Assembly: GCF_900102515.1 (NCBI RefSeq)
Contig: NZ_FMVS01000024.1
Coordinates: forward strand, 1 to 64,000
Direction: 5' to 3'
Length of the DNA stretch: 64,000 nt
Source: Butyrivibrio sp. INlla14
GTDB taxonomy: Bacteria > Bacillota > Clostridia > Lachnospirales > Lachnospiraceae
The notes under the pieces are model-generated. The model did not search any database and was not told where the DNA came from. It saw only the letters and a list, made by a program, of their open reading frames with translations. Position 1 is the stretch's first letter. Each line of letters opens with the position of its first letter. A program made the position numbers and the translations under genes. Below are positions 54,303-63,831 of this stretch, piece by piece.

Positions 54303-54468
54303 AATTCCTCCACTTTTTCTATCTGCAACCAAAGGCTGCACGAAGTTATAATTACGCATTTCTAATTAACTGCATATAAAATGTACCATAATAAAAAAAT
54401 ACGGTCTATGTTAATTAATGCCTAAAGTTCTCTATTAATTGCTAAATATTCTAAGACAATTTTGAATC

Positions 54469-55164
54469 TTACTTCTGTCCATAATAAGCATTAGCGCCAT
54501 GTTTTCTATAGTAATGTTTGTCCTGAAGTTCCTGTGGTGCAGGCATAACTCTTGGGTTTATAACCTCGCATCTGTAAGCCATCTTGGCAACTTCTTCTGT
54601 AACAACCGCATTGTGAACAGCCTCATGTGCATCCTTACCCCAGCTAAATACTCCGTGGTTCTTGCAAAGAACTGCTGGTACAGCCACTGGATCTTTTCCC
54701 ATACGCTCAAACTCATTAACGATAAGGTGTCCAGTGTTCTCCTCGTAGGCATCCTCTATCTCCTCCTTGGTAAGACATCTTACGCAAGGAATCTCGCCAT
54801 AGAAATAATCTGCATGGGTTGTGCCATAGCATGGAATGCTCCTGCCAGCCTGTGCCCAGCTCGTAGCATAAGAAGAATGTGTGTGGACAACACCGCCAAC
54901 CTCCTTAAATGCCTTGTAGATTTCAACATGTGTAGGTGTATCTGAGGATGGATTGAGCTTTCCTTCAACCTTGTTGCCATTAAGATCCATAACAACCATG
55001 TCATCAGGAGTCATTGTCTCGTAATCAACGCCACTTGGCTTTATTACAAAAAGACCGCTCTCTCTATCAATTGCACTGACATTTCCCCATGTGAAGGTTA
55101 CAAGACCATACTTGGGTAAAAGAATATTCGCTTCATATACTTTTTTCTTAAGTTCTTCTAACAT
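54469..55164 (-). CDS. araD: L-ribulose-5-phosphate 4-epimerase
   Basis: Class II aldolase-fold enzyme converting L-ribulose-5-P to D-xylulose-5-P. 231 residues, usual length. Zinc histidines in [11 protein letters not shown] (two), and His in [26 protein letters not shown] and [18 protein letters not shown] are the substrate-binding segments. AAGGAAG precedes the ATG. Downstream of the ribulokinase gene, from which a strong hairpin separates it. Confidence 0.95.
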   Translation of the reverse strand: MLEELKKKVYEANILLPKYGLVTFTWGNVSAIDRESGLFVIKPSGVDYETMTPDDMVVMDLNGNKVEGKLNPSSDTPTHVEIYKAFKEVGGVVHTHSSYATSWAQAGRSIPCYGTTHADYFYGEIPCVRCLTKEEIEDAYEENTGHLIVNEFERMGKDPVAVPAVLCKNHGVFSWGKDAHEAVHNAVVTEEVAKMAYRCEVINPRVMPAPQELQDKHYYRKHGANAYYGQK

Positions 55165-55185
55165 ATCTTCATCTTCCTTATCTCA

Positions 55186-55218
55186 TATCTGTGCCACTTG
55201 TTATCAATGGCACAGATA
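55186..55218. other. Intercistronic hairpin between ribulokinase and araD
   Basis: TATCTGTGCC (55186-55195) and GGCACAGATA (55209-55218) make a perfect 10-bp stem with a 13-base loop. No T-run follows, so processing or mRNA stabilization is more likely than termination. Confidence 0.6.
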
Positions 55219-55261
55219 CGCATCATTGACTTTATTTTAGGTTTTTGATCTACCTTGATGA

Positions 55262-56857
55262 TTACTTGAGATTATCAACAGCAGCTCTCTCAACTGCAAG
55301 GCCTGCATTGTAATCCTTCATGAACTCATCAAATCCCTTGGCGTCTTCTGCAACAGGCTCAAAGGTTTCAACCTTGCCAGACTTAAATACCTTTTCATTC
55401 AGGAACTTCTCAAGAGTCTCGCCCTCTGCCTTCTGGAGCATGAAGCCTGCAAGGATAGCCTGTCCCCATGGGCCGCCTTCTCCTGCTGTTTCCATGAGCT
55501 TGATAGGAGTATTGAGGGCTGCTGCCATTACTCTGTCACCAACGCCTCTGATCTTGAAGAATCCGCCCTGGCCAAAGAAGAAGTCAGCCTTAACATTTTC
55601 TTCCTTCATAAGAATGTCGTTACCTGCCTTGAGAGCACCAAGCGCGGTGTAAAGGTGTGTTCTCATGAAGTTTGCAAGATTAAACTTATCATCAGGTCTT
55701 CTTACAAAAAGAGGTCTTCCTTCGTTAAAGCCTGTGATGCTCTCGCCAGAGAAGTAATTATATGCAAGAAGTCCGCCGCAGTCTGCGTCGCCTTCCATAG
55801 CCTTTCTATAAAGTGTTCCATAAAGTGTATCGTCATCAATATCCTGACCAATAGTACCGGCAAACTCTCTGAAAAGTCCAACCCAGGCATTAAGGTCTGA
55901 AGTACAGTTGTTGCAGTGCACCATAGCAACCTCTTCTCCGCTTGGAGTTGTTACAAGGTCAAGCTCAGGATAAGCCTTTGAAAGGCTGTGCTCCAGAACA
56001 ACCATTGAAAATACTGATGTTCCAGCTGAAATATTACCTGTTCTAACGCCAACAGAATTTGTTGCAACCATACCAGTTCCAGCATCGCCCTCTGGAGGAC
56101 ATACTGGGATTCCAGCCTGAAGTGTTCCTGTAGGATCAAGCTTTTTTGCACCCTCTGCAGAAAGTGTGCCTGCAGCTGCGCCTGCTGGAAGAGACTTAGG
56201 AAGAACATCTCTTATCTTCCATCCAAGGTTCTTGCCTGCAATAAGCTCATCGAACTGGTCAAGCATCTTCTGGTTGTAGTCACAAGTCTTTGAATCAATT
56301 GGGAACATACCTGAAGCATCGCCTACACCAAGGACCTTCTCTCCTGTAAGCTGCCAGTGAATGTAGCCTGCAAGTGTTGTAAAGAAATCAATCTTTGAAA
56401 TGTGCTCCTCACCGTTTAAGATTGCCTGATAGAGGTGTGCAATTGACCATCTCTGTGGAATGTGATATCCAAAGAGCTCTGTAAGCTCGTCTGAAGCCTT
56501 CTCTGTGATTGTATTTCTCCAGGTTCTGAATGGAACAAGAAGCTCCCCATCCTTGTCAAATGCCATATAGCCGTGCATCATAGCTGAAAAGCCCATGGCA
56601 CCAATCTTAACAAGTTTCTCACCATACTGCTTTTCAACATCATCAGCCAGTTTCTTGTAGCAGTCCTGAAGTCCTGTCCAGATATCATCAAGTGTATATG
56701 TCCAGATTCCATTATCCAGCCTGTTCTCCCAGGAATGTGAACCTGAAGCGATTGGATTGTACTCATAATCTGTAAGCACTGCCTTTATTCTTGTTGAACC
56801 AAATTCAATACCAAGAAGTGTTTTTCCCTCTGCAATTAAGCTTTTTACGTCTCCCAT
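55262..56857 (-). CDS. araK: FGGY-family ribulokinase (AraK-like)
   Basis: 531 residues of the FGGY sugar kinase fold. N-terminal phosphate-1 loop [17 protein letters not shown] (about 14-30), [27 protein letters not shown] in the second domain, and [16 protein letters not shown] near the C-terminus. It is not the classic AraB type by its sequence pattern, but resembles the AraK ribulokinase reported for Clostridium acetobutylicum (recollection). Position between araR and araD makes L-ribulose the most likely substrate; xylulose is the alternative. An isomerase gene (araA) is not in the window. Follows araR after 51 bases. Confidence 0.82.
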   Translation of the reverse strand: MGDVKSLIAEGKTLLGIEFGSTRIKAVLTDYEYNPIASGSHSWENRLDNGIWTYTLDDIWTGLQDCYKKLADDVEKQYGEKLVKIGAMGFSAMMHGYMAFDKDGELLVPFRTWRNTITEKASDELTELFGYHIPQRWSIAHLYQAILNGEEHISKIDFFTTLAGYIHWQLTGEKVLGVGDASGMFPIDSKTCDYNQKMLDQFDELIAGKNLGWKIRDVLPKSLPAGAAAGTLSAEGAKKLDPTGTLQAGIPVCPPEGDAGTGMVATNSVGVRTGNISAGTSVFSMVVLEHSLSKAYPELDLVTTPSGEEVAMVHCNNCTSDLNAWVGLFREFAGTIGQDIDDDTLYGTLYRKAMEGDADCGGLLAYNYFSGESITGFNEGRPLFVRRPDDKFNLANFMRTHLYTALGALKAGNDILMKEENVKADFFFGQGGFFKIRGVGDRVMAAALNTPIKLMETAGEGGPWGQAILAGFMLQKAEGETLEKFLNEKVFKSGKVETFEPVAEDAKGFDEFMKDYNAGLAVERAAVDNLK

Positions 56858-56908
56858 ACCTTTTCTCCTTTTTCTATGTAGTTATATTTATTATGTAAAG
56901 TCGATTGC

Positions 56909-57988
56909 TTACTTGACTGCTGTCACAGATCCTCTAAGGATCACATTTTCCGCAAACTCATACGTTGCATTGGTAAAATTACCAGTGCTGTGTATAAGCC
57001 TTATCATATTCTGGGCTGCCTTCTCCCCAAGTCTTGCCTTGGGATGTGGAATCGAAGAAATGGTGATGCCTCCAATGCCTATCTTGGCCATATCAGAATC
57101 ATCCATACCAATTACCGACATATCCCTCGGAAGCTTCATGCCGCTATCTATCAGCATCTGCATTAACATCCCCGCCACCAGATCGTTGTAGCAAAAGACT
57201 GCGGTGCAGCCGGATAGTCTTTCTTTTACTCTTGATAGAGCTCTTTTACCGTCCTTGATATCTATGGTGTCAATCCAGTTCACATGATCATAGGTAAAAG
57301 ACAAACCGCATTCGTTCATAGCCCTCAGATATCCGCGGTATCTCTCTCTTCCCTGTCCATCGTCAAGCTTAAGAACACAACCAATACTCTTGTGGCCTGC
57401 CTCAACAAGGGCCTTTACTGCTCTGTAAGCACATTCTTCATCATTTATAGAAACATGTGGAAATGGCAGTTCCGGATAAAAGCTGTTTAGGAAAAGAATC
57501 TTCATGCCCTTATCCTGAAGTTTCCTGTATAGTTCCATATTGGGATTAGGAAGGGCGCTCTTAACAGGCTCCATTATGACGCCTGCCACATCATCCCTCT
57601 CCAGAAGATCTGTCAGAATTTCCTGCTCTCTTCCAGTTGTATTGTTGGTAAAAGACAACTGCATCGAGTAACCCTTGGCACTTAATGTACTCTCTATTCC
57701 TCTTATGGTGCTAGGGAAAATGTAGTCATCAACATAAGTTGTAACTACTGCTACAACTGATTTATTCCCATCTTCAGCGTGCTGATCAGATACATAGGTT
57801 CCGCTGCCACGTCTGCTCTCTAAAAGTCCATCTTCTGACAACTTGGATATTGCATGCCTTATAGTCTGCCTGCTAAGGCCAAATTGCTCACATAGCACAT
57901 TCTCCGATGGAATCTTATCTCCTGGCTTAAGACTTTCTTCATCTATGCATTTATTTAACCAGTCTATTACTTTTTGATACTTGGACAA
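56909..57988 (-). CDS. araR: AraR-type regulator (GntR DNA-binding, LacI-like sensor)
   Basis: 359 residues. GntR winged helix at 1-70 (KPGDKIPSENVLCEQFGLSR then QTIRHAISKLSEDGLLESRR) joined to a LacI/GalR-type periplasmic-binding domain (about 75-359) with VMEPVKSALPNPN, AVFCYNDLVAGML and MSVIGMDDSDMAKIG. This chimera is the AraR design; L-arabinose is the usual inducer. Start is a TTG at 57988 with GAGGT upstream. First gene of the operon, with AraR-like operators about 190 bases upstream, suggesting control of its own transcript and of the pentose genes behind it. Confidence 0.9.
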   Translation of the reverse strand: MSKYQKVIDWLNKCIDEESLKPGDKIPSENVLCEQFGLSRQTIRHAISKLSEDGLLESRRGSGTYVSDQHAEDGNKSVVAVVTTYVDDYIFPSTIRGIESTLSAKGYSMQLSFTNNTTGREQEILTDLLERDDVAGVIMEPVKSALPNPNMELYRKLQDKGMKILFLNSFYPELPFPHVSINDEECAYRAVKALVEAGHKSIGCVLKLDDGQGRERYRGYLRAMNECGLSFTYDHVNWIDTIDIKDGKRALSRVKERLSGCTAVFCYNDLVAGMLMQMLIDSGMKLPRDMSVIGMDDSDMAKIGIGGITISSIPHPKARLGEKAAQNMIRLIHSTGNFTNATYEFAENVILRGSVTAVK

Positions 57989-58177
57989 TTCTATTACCTC
58001 AAGGTTTGATATATTTACCCTAATAATTTGATTTAATGTCTGATTGTATTGATTGGTGATTGGGCCTGCAAAGTTATCTACATGTATGTAAGTTGTATTT
58101 TATTTCCAAAGTAGCACCAAATCCACCGCTAACACGGTATCATCTTAATATTATTCTATAACCACCGTCAATAAGTA

Positions 58178-58212
58178 ATATGTACAATTTTAGCAAGTTG
58201 TATATGTACAAA
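58178..58212. promoter_or_regulatory. AraR-like operators upstream of the pentose operon
   Basis: TTGTATATGTACAA (58198-58211) is a near-palindrome close to the AraR consensus core TTGTAC-GTACAA. A second ATATGTACAA (58178-58187) lies 24 bp away in the same orientation. The rest of the 57989-58275 gap is AT-rich leader; a TTGACG box (58163-58168, minus strand) may belong to the promoter. Confidence 0.6.
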
Positions 58213-58275
58213 TTTGACCAACCACTATGCTTATCTTCGTTCTGTGCTCTCGTAAGTTCATGTGGCTGAAACACA

Positions 58276-58316
58276 TGCAAAAAGGAGCGTAGAAAGTTCT
58301 ACCCTTCTACGCTCCT
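58276..58316 (-). terminator. Terminator after the DNA glycosylase gene
   Basis: AGGAGCGTAGAA (58283-58294) and TTCTACGCTCCT (58305-58316) form a perfect 12-bp stem, with TTTTT following on the minus strand. Confidence 0.85.
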
Positions 58317-58335
58317 ATATAAATCTGACTCTTTA

Positions 58336-59178
58336 TTAGTCTTTCATTCCTTCACTTCTGGAGTAAAAGAAAAGGTACTGCTGCATTACTCCGTTGTAAG
58401 GCTTGTATTTGTCGAACAAAAATCCCTGTGGATATTTCATATCTAACACCTTATTTATCCACACATCTTTGGGAAAAGCATCAAGTCTGTGATAGCCAAA
58501 TAGTATCTCGCAGTTGGCAACCTTGACTCCAACGCCATAAAGACTAAGGAGTTTCTCCATAAGCCCTGCATCATCGAGGTTATCCCACTCATCAAGTTTA
58601 ACTGCGCCGCTAGCCACGTCCATTGCAGCCTGCTTAACATACTTATCCCTGTAGCCAAGGCTACATGCTGACAGCTGCTCTATTGAAAGTGCTGAAAGTT
58701 CCTCTGGTGTAGGAAAAGAATAAACATCTTTCCCTTCCTTGTCCGTGGCAATCTTCCTGCCTGCTGCCCCACAGATTTTCTCAATGGAAGCCTTGATGGC
58801 TGGAATATTTTTTCTCTGGGAAATGATAAAAGAAATAAGCATCTCCCATGGATCCTGACGAAGGATTCTGATTCCTGTTCCATACTCAGATGCATAGTAA
58901 AGATACTCATCCTCTCTAGCATCTATCAATCCGCGAATTCCACGATAGTTTGTGTCAAGGTCAAAGTAGTTCTTCCAGAAGGTATTGAATTCCTCTTCAG
59001 CACAATCAAATTCATAAGTTTCGCCAGCTTTGCCGTCATCAGAAGTCACTTTTCTAACAAAAACATGCTTGTCACCGGCAACCACGCTGTAGCCGTCACC
59101 ACATTCGTTGAACCTAAAGCACTGACCACTGTCTGCAATTTTCCTAAGATCAAAATCATCTTCTATTCTAACTATCAT
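58336..59178 (-). CDS. 8-oxoguanine DNA glycosylase (OGG1-like, HhH-GPD)
   Basis: About 280 residues from the ATG at 59178 (MIVRIEDDFDLRKIADSGQC). The N-terminal OGG domain with GQCFRFNE is followed by the HhH-GPD domain: DPWEMLISFIISQRKNIPAI, YRDKYVKQAA and the helix-hairpin-helix LSLYGVGVKVANCEILFGYH. The catalytic Lys (GVGVK) and Asp (AFPKDVWI) align with Lys249 and Asp268 of human OGG1, so lyase activity is expected. It removes oxidized guanine from DNA. Confidence 0.9.
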   Translation of the reverse strand: MIVRIEDDFDLRKIADSGQCFRFNECGDGYSVVAGDKHVFVRKVTSDDGKAGETYEFDCAEEEFNTFWKNYFDLDTNYRGIRGLIDAREDEYLYYASEYGTGIRILRQDPWEMLISFIISQRKNIPAIKASIEKICGAAGRKIATDKEGKDVYSFPTPEELSALSIEQLSACSLGYRDKYVKQAAMDVASGAVKLDEWDNLDDAGLMEKLLSLYGVGVKVANCEILFGYHRLDAFPKDVWINKVLDMKYPQGFLFDKYKPYNGVMQQYLFFYSRSEGMKD

Positions 59179-59220
59179 AGTTTTTATTCCCGAAATAGTA
59201 TTCGTTAGCACTTCTCAATG

Positions 59221-59721
59221 CTAAAACTTGTGTCTGGCCTTAACATCCTCATCCGTCATGGCATCAACATATCCTCTGTCCCACAGCATTACATTCAGCT
59301 TCTGTGCCAGGTCAACTGCAGGCTGTGTGAAATACTGATTGGTCATGACTACACCGACCATGCGGTCGTAATACGCCTTTCCCGCATACACTTCCTGAAC
59401 AGCCTTAACGCCAATTGGCTTGTCGTAGCACTTACACTGAACAGCATAGGTGACACCATCCTTTTCAGCCAGAATATCAGCGCCAAAATCTCCGCTTCCC
59501 TTGGTGACTTCCACATCCAAAAATCCATGGGCCTTTAAAATATCAGCACAGTAATACTCAAAATCATGGCCCTCCATTTCATCCATTGGAAGAGGACGAT
59601 TTTTAATGTGCTTTATAATTGCCAGAATAGCCAATATCAGCAGGACAACTGCAACTATGGCTACCGTTACATATATCATTTTTTCACTACTTGCGCTCAA
59701 ATTCATAAATATAAATTCCAT
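59221..59721 (-). CDS. Membrane-anchored Mrr-like nuclease-domain protein
   Basis: 166 residues. One N-terminal membrane helix (about 15-37, MIYVTVAIVAVVLLILAILA) is followed by a short linker and an Mrr-cat domain (50-160): HDFEYYCADILKAHGF, SGDFGADILAE with the catalytic Asp, and VQCKCYDKPIGVKAVQEV with the Q-x-K of the PD-(D/E)xK fold. All active-site residues look present. It is unlikely to be a classic restriction enzyme: no methylase is near and it sits at the membrane. Its role is unknown. Confidence 0.83.
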   Translation of the reverse strand: MEFIFMNLSASSEKMIYVTVAIVAVVLLILAILAIIKHIKNRPLPMDEMEGHDFEYYCADILKAHGFLDVEVTKGSGDFGADILAEKDGVTYAVQCKCYDKPIGVKAVQEVYAGKAYYDRMVGVVMTNQYFTQPAVDLAQKLNVMLWDRGYVDAMTDEDVKARHKF

Positions 59722-59753
59722 TATTAAATAGATAACAGTAGATGTTTAGACCA

Positions 59754-60845
59754 TTACTGGAGCTTTAAATCTCCCTCTTTTACCCATCCAAGCTTCTTGA
59801 CTCCTTCATGGATTACCAGAGAAAGAACTGCTGGAAGAACAAAGGAAATAAGAATAAGTCCAACCCAGTCAAAGGCTGTGATTGCAGCCTTGCTTCCCTC
59901 TGCTATGTCATTAACCCAGCCTGTATAAACACCGATCTGTCCTACGAATCCACAGGTTCCCATTCCTGATGATACTGCAGGGCCATTCATACGAAGCTTG
60001 AACACGCAGGTTGCAAGAGGGCCTGTGATAGCAGAAGCAAGAGTTGGAGCTATCCACACCCTGGGATTCTTAATAATATTAGGCATCTGAAGCATTGATG
60101 TACCTACACCCTGTGATACAAGGCCGCCCCATTTATTCTCTTTGAAAGATATAACAGCAAATCCGATCATCTGCGCGCAGCATCCCGCAACAGCAGCGCC
60201 ACCTGCTAGCCCTACAAGACCAAACGCACTGCATATAGCAGCAGATGAGATAGGAAGTGTAAGTGCCATACCAACAAGAACAGATACAGCAATACCCATA
60301 AGGAATGGCTGAAGCTCTGTAGCCCACATGATAACATTACCAATCCACATAGCTGCTGCTCCAAGTGGTGGCGCTATCAGCCATGAAAAGAACACGCCAA
60401 CCGCGATAGTTACAAGTGGTGTGACCAGGATATCTACTTTTGTTTCCTTGGAAACTGCCTTACCAAACTCTGCAGCAATGATTGCTACAAATAAGACTGC
60501 CAGAGGGCCGCCTGCTCCGCCAAGTGCGTTAGCTGCAAATCCAACTGTGATCATTGAGAAAAGAACTAGTGGCGGACAGTGAAGTGCATAGCCAATTGCA
60601 AGTGCCATTGCTGGTCCGCTCATAGCGGTAGCAAGGCCGCCAACTGTATAGTCTACGCCAGCTACTGTTGCCACAGTCTTCATCAGAAACTGAATATTAA
60701 ACTGCTTACCAATTGTGTTGATGATTGTTCCGATGAGCAATGAACAAAATAGTCCCTGCGCCATTGCTCCAAGAGCATCGATTCCGTATCTCTTTAACGA
60801 AATCTCAATGTCTTTTTTCTTTAAAAACCCCTTAAAACCTTTCAT
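59754..60845 (-). CDS. PTS EIIC_2-family membrane permease
   Basis: 363 residues with about ten membrane segments. Gly/Ala-rich segments such as GGLATAMSGPAMALAIGYAL, FAANALGGAGGPLAVLFVAI and SSGMGTCGFVGQIGVYTGWV match the PTS_EIIC_2 family, which acts without obvious linked EIIA/EIIB domains. No other PTS gene is in the window, so the transported compound is unknown. Starts MKGFKGFLKKKDIEISLKR, a charged cytoplasmic end. Confidence 0.83.
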   Translation of the reverse strand: MKGFKGFLKKKDIEISLKRYGIDALGAMAQGLFCSLLIGTIINTIGKQFNIQFLMKTVATVAGVDYTVGGLATAMSGPAMALAIGYALHCPPLVLFSMITVGFAANALGGAGGPLAVLFVAIIAAEFGKAVSKETKVDILVTPLVTIAVGVFFSWLIAPPLGAAAMWIGNVIMWATELQPFLMGIAVSVLVGMALTLPISSAAICSAFGLVGLAGGAAVAGCCAQMIGFAVISFKENKWGGLVSQGVGTSMLQMPNIIKNPRVWIAPTLASAITGPLATCVFKLRMNGPAVSSGMGTCGFVGQIGVYTGWVNDIAEGSKAAITAFDWVGLILISFVLPAVLSLVIHEGVKKLGWVKEGDLKLQ

Positions 60846-60956
60846 ACTACTCCCTCTTTCTGTCAGCTCTTTTCCCCAATCTGCTGACCTTTAGGAAATA
60901 GAATATCATAAAAGTTTAAAAAGATATATCACAAAACACAAAATTGCAAATACAAT

Positions 60957-61649
60957 TCAGGTCCTCCTCACTTTTAGAGACTTTAGATATGTCTTTTGCT
61001 CCTCTGTAATTCTACTACTCTCAACACATTTCTGAATAGCTTTGTTGTGCGTCCAATCATCGAGGCGTTTTCCTTCTATAAATGGTAATATGCTTTCGTA
61101 CTGCTTGGCCAGTGCTGTTGCAAAGTACCACGCAATCATCATATTAACGTAATACTCTTTACTTCTAAGTTTGGCCACCATCTCTGGGTACTTTGGATCA
61201 TAATCCTCATCCAAAAAGTGTTCCATCAGCATTCCAACTCCGAACCTCACAGAATAGGTCTTTCCGGAACTAATCCATTCTTTTACGTGTTTTAGCAGAA
61301 TTTCTCTGTGTTTTTTAAAAATCTTTGGAGACATTTGGTCGCAAGTAGCCCAGTTATCCACATATGGCAAGAACTTCTCAAGCTCTTCCATACATACATC
61401 CATGTCCTTTATTCCAGAGATGATAAAAGCATGTAACTGATTTTCTTCAAAGTACTTGTGGGGAAGATTTCCAAGAAAAGCCATATAATCTCCGGCTTTA
61501 AGCATTTCTTTTGCCATAGTCTTAAGTTCAGGAGTCCTTACACCAATCACTGACTCCGGATCTATGTTAGGAATTATCTTTATCTGCATATCACGATACT
61601 TCAAATCCTGTAGTTCATATAACTTCTTGTGCAAATCTGTTATATTCAT
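60957..61649 (-). CDS. AlkD-like DNA alkylation repair protein (HEAT repeats)
   Basis: 230 residues, all helical. MQIKIIPNIDPESVIGVRTP, LLKHVKEWISSGKTYSVRFG, YYVNMMIAWYFATALAKQYE and DWTHNKAIQKCVESSRIT match the AlkD/COG4912 family. AlkD glycosylases remove bulky N3/N7-alkylated bases without flipping them. Conserved Trp, Asp and Arg positions appear in WATCDQMSPK and YSVRFGVG. Monocistronic. Confidence 0.87.
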   Translation of the reverse strand: MNITDLHKKLYELQDLKYRDMQIKIIPNIDPESVIGVRTPELKTMAKEMLKAGDYMAFLGNLPHKYFEENQLHAFIISGIKDMDVCMEELEKFLPYVDNWATCDQMSPKIFKKHREILLKHVKEWISSGKTYSVRFGVGMLMEHFLDEDYDPKYPEMVAKLRSKEYYVNMMIAWYFATALAKQYESILPFIEGKRLDDWTHNKAIQKCVESSRITEEQKTYLKSLKVRRT

Positions 61650-61719
61650 ACTCTATCACTCCTTACACAACTGCTTCTTGTAAAAAAGCGGCAAGTCTAT
61701 ACTTACCGCTCCAACATTA

Positions 61720-62493
61720 TTAGCCTTTTTTCTTTGCCACTATAAGGTATCTGTGAATAGTACCTTCTACATAACCATTCTTGTCAATTACTTCCTGCAT
61801 TTCAAGTAATTTATCAAAGCATTTTTCAACAGAGAATCCCGGAAATTCCCATTCAATAATATGCGCGAACCATACAAATGCACCAACATCGTAGAACCTG
61901 ATTGGTTTAAATACTTCTTCAGCTCTTATTATCTCAAAGCCTGCTTCTTCAAACTTCTTTCTCTGAATTGATAATTCAAGTTCCGGGAAAGGTGCAGGTA
62001 CATCCGGTAGAACCATCTCAACAAGATCTCTGTCGTTCTTGCCTCCTACCTGCTGTGTAATAAAAAGTCCTTCTCTCTTAAGAAGTCTATGTGCTTCCAC
62101 AGGATCAAAGCTTCCATGCCTGTTTATCATTATGTCAAAAGAGCTGTCAACAAAAGGGATATTAGACTCATCATCGCAAGGTCTGAAATCAATCCCCAAG
62201 GGTAAGAGAACCTCTTTACACAATTCAACATTAGGGGCATATCCTTCAGTAGCTGCAGTGTTCTTGTATGGGTGTTTCAAAGATAATAAAAACTCGCCAC
62301 CACCTGTATCAAAATCCAACAGTTTCATATCAGGAAGAAGAAACTCTTCGATTATCTTTTTGTAGTCCCATGGGAGGTCATCCTCTTCTTCATATCTATC
62401 ATGTATATGAGAAAAGTCCCAACCATGTATGTGTGCAACCTTCTCCTCTGCTTCCCACTCTTTTCTTAGTTCACTTATTCTATCTGTATTCAT
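61720..62493 (-). CDS. Class I SAM-dependent methyltransferase
   Basis: 257 residues. The SAM-binding loop is LLDFDTGGGEFLLSL (about 57-71), followed by ATEGYAPNVELCKE, and motif IV is SFDIMINRHGSFDPVEAHRL. Substrate unknown. Rich in Trp and acidic residues at the N-terminus (RKEWEAEEKVAHIHGWDFSH). Alone on its transcript; a structured inverted repeat lies upstream. Confidence 0.85.
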   Translation of the reverse strand: MNTDRISELRKEWEAEEKVAHIHGWDFSHIHDRYEEEDDLPWDYKKIIEEFLLPDMKLLDFDTGGGEFLLSLKHPYKNTAATEGYAPNVELCKEVLLPLGIDFRPCDDESNIPFVDSSFDIMINRHGSFDPVEAHRLLKREGLFITQQVGGKNDRDLVEMVLPDVPAPFPELELSIQRKKFEEAGFEIIRAEEVFKPIRFYDVGAFVWFAHIIEWEFPGFSVEKCFDKLLEMQEVIDKNGYVEGTIHRYLIVAKKKG

Positions 62494-62535
62494 ATCTGCT
62501 CCTTTTCAAATAAAAATCTGTTCTTCATTATTTGT

Positions 62536-62610
62536 TCGGTGCAGTATGTGACAGCAAATAACTCTTATTAACCTCGGTACAACCTGCTGTCAGCATTAAA
62601 ACTGCACCGA
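62536..62610. repeat. 75-bp nested inverted repeat
   Basis: Outer arms TCGGTGCAGT (62536-62545) and ACTGCACCGA (62601-62610) are perfect, and inner arms TGACAGCA (62549-62556) and TGCTGTCA (62585-62592) are also perfect. No T-run follows. It sits in the 245-base gap between the methyltransferase and YARHG genes and could be a small mobile repeat or a structured RNA. Confidence 0.55.
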
Positions 62611-62738
62611 GTAGTTATCTCGCATTCTCATGATTACCACCTATGCGACATCTGTTTACCCAGATTGTCACAACAAAGATATTATATACAATGCTATAAG
62701 CACGCGTAAATACTAATTTAGTTCTCCTGAAAATATAT

Positions 62739-63668
62739 TTATTGGATACTATTCAATAATTCTAAATTAGCTTTTTCATATTCATTGAAAACATTATCTG
62801 AAAAATTTGCCGAATCAATTGATGGAGTATACCAATCCATTCCATTAAAGTAATTGCTCATATCTAAATCATTAAAAATGTAACCATGTCGAGCATATAT
62901 TTCATTTTTTGCGACTCGTATAACTGATTTCGGTGCGTCCGCAAAATCCTCAGCAGTATAATATTCACTATCTGTATTAAAAAGTGGTTCACTAGTATTT
63001 GAGGTATCAGTACGTCCGTGAGCTTCTAAATAATCCATTATTTCAGGATAGAAAGAACAGTTATTTCTGTTATCTTTTTTGCTAGTTTTTGATAAAAGGA
63101 GTACATAGCTTCCACTAATTCCCCAGCCAGATCGATTGTCCTCAGACATAACGTAGTCGGTCACATTTATGTCTACTTCGTTGTTTGTAAAAGAAAAATT
63201 CAGAGTACCTTTGCCATCCCATCCATCATCAGTAAATGAATAAATTAATTGATTATCATGGATTTCTCCAGAAAAATCTATATTAGCAATACGGTCAGTT
63301 ATTCCTTGTTGAGAAAAGAGAGAACCGGATGCTTGATTTCCGTTTGTAATATTAAGAGTTAGTTTTGTGCCACCACTTTCAAGTAATTCTTCATTGCTAA
63401 TGCCATCTGTTGTCCAAACTCCAGAATATCTTGAATAATCATTTTCTTCTGTAGCTTCATCAGACTGTGATGATGCTGAATTAGCACTCTGGCCAACTAT
63501 ATTTTCAGTCTCACCGCCCGTATTGTCATTTGCATTCTCAGAAGCCTTTATATCCGGTTGTGCTTCAAATATAGAACTACTTTTGTTATCATCAGCATCA
63601 CTTACACACCCTGTAATTACTATAGCCGCTGCTGTGATAGCAAGTCCACGTGTTATCAACTTTTTCAT
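62739..63668 (-). CDS. YARHG-domain lipoprotein
   Basis: About 309 residues from the ATG at 63668 (MKKLITRGLAITAAAIVITG); a longer frame begins at 63689. The lipobox ITGC anchors it outside the cell. A Ser/Asn/Glu-rich linker (about 25-75) is followed by a beta-rich middle domain (about 80-205) and a C-terminal YARHG domain with VAKNEIYARHGYIFNDLDMS and WYTPS. YARHG domains occur on secreted proteins that may touch the cell wall; the function is unknown. Two terminator hairpins of the next gene lie upstream. Confidence 0.85.
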   Translation of the reverse strand: MKKLITRGLAITAAAIVITGCVSDADDNKSSSIFEAQPDIKASENANDNTGGETENIVGQSANSASSQSDEATEENDYSRYSGVWTTDGISNEELLESGGTKLTLNITNGNQASGSLFSQQGITDRIANIDFSGEIHDNQLIYSFTDDGWDGKGTLNFSFTNNEVDINVTDYVMSEDNRSGWGISGSYVLLLSKTSKKDNRNNCSFYPEIMDYLEAHGRTDTSNTSEPLFNTDSEYYTAEDFADAPKSVIRVAKNEIYARHGYIFNDLDMSNYFNGMDWYTPSIDSANFSDNVFNEYEKANLELLNSIQ

Positions 63669-63751
63669 AATAGTATTACTCCTCATCAAAATTCATACTT
63701 ACCAATGATATTTTAATCCCCGTTGCACGTCAATGCAGATTATTACCCAAA

Positions 63752-63780
63752 ATGCACCGCAGGATTGCCCTGCGGTGCAT
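63752..63780. terminator. Second terminator hairpin
   Basis: ATGCACCGCAGG and CCTGCGGTGCAT form a perfect stem around ATTGC, followed by TTTTGGG on the minus strand. Confidence 0.7.
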
Positions 63781-63787
63781 ATGCATA

Positions 63788-63823
63788 CATAAAACGCCCT
63801 GCAAGTTTGAGGCTTGCAGGGCG
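63788..63823 (-). terminator. Terminator of the gene at the right edge
   Basis: CGCCCTGCAAG and CTTGCAGGGCG form a perfect 11-bp stem followed on the minus strand by TTTTATG, just after the stop at 63832. Confidence 0.8.
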
Positions 63824-63831
63824 GTACTTTG

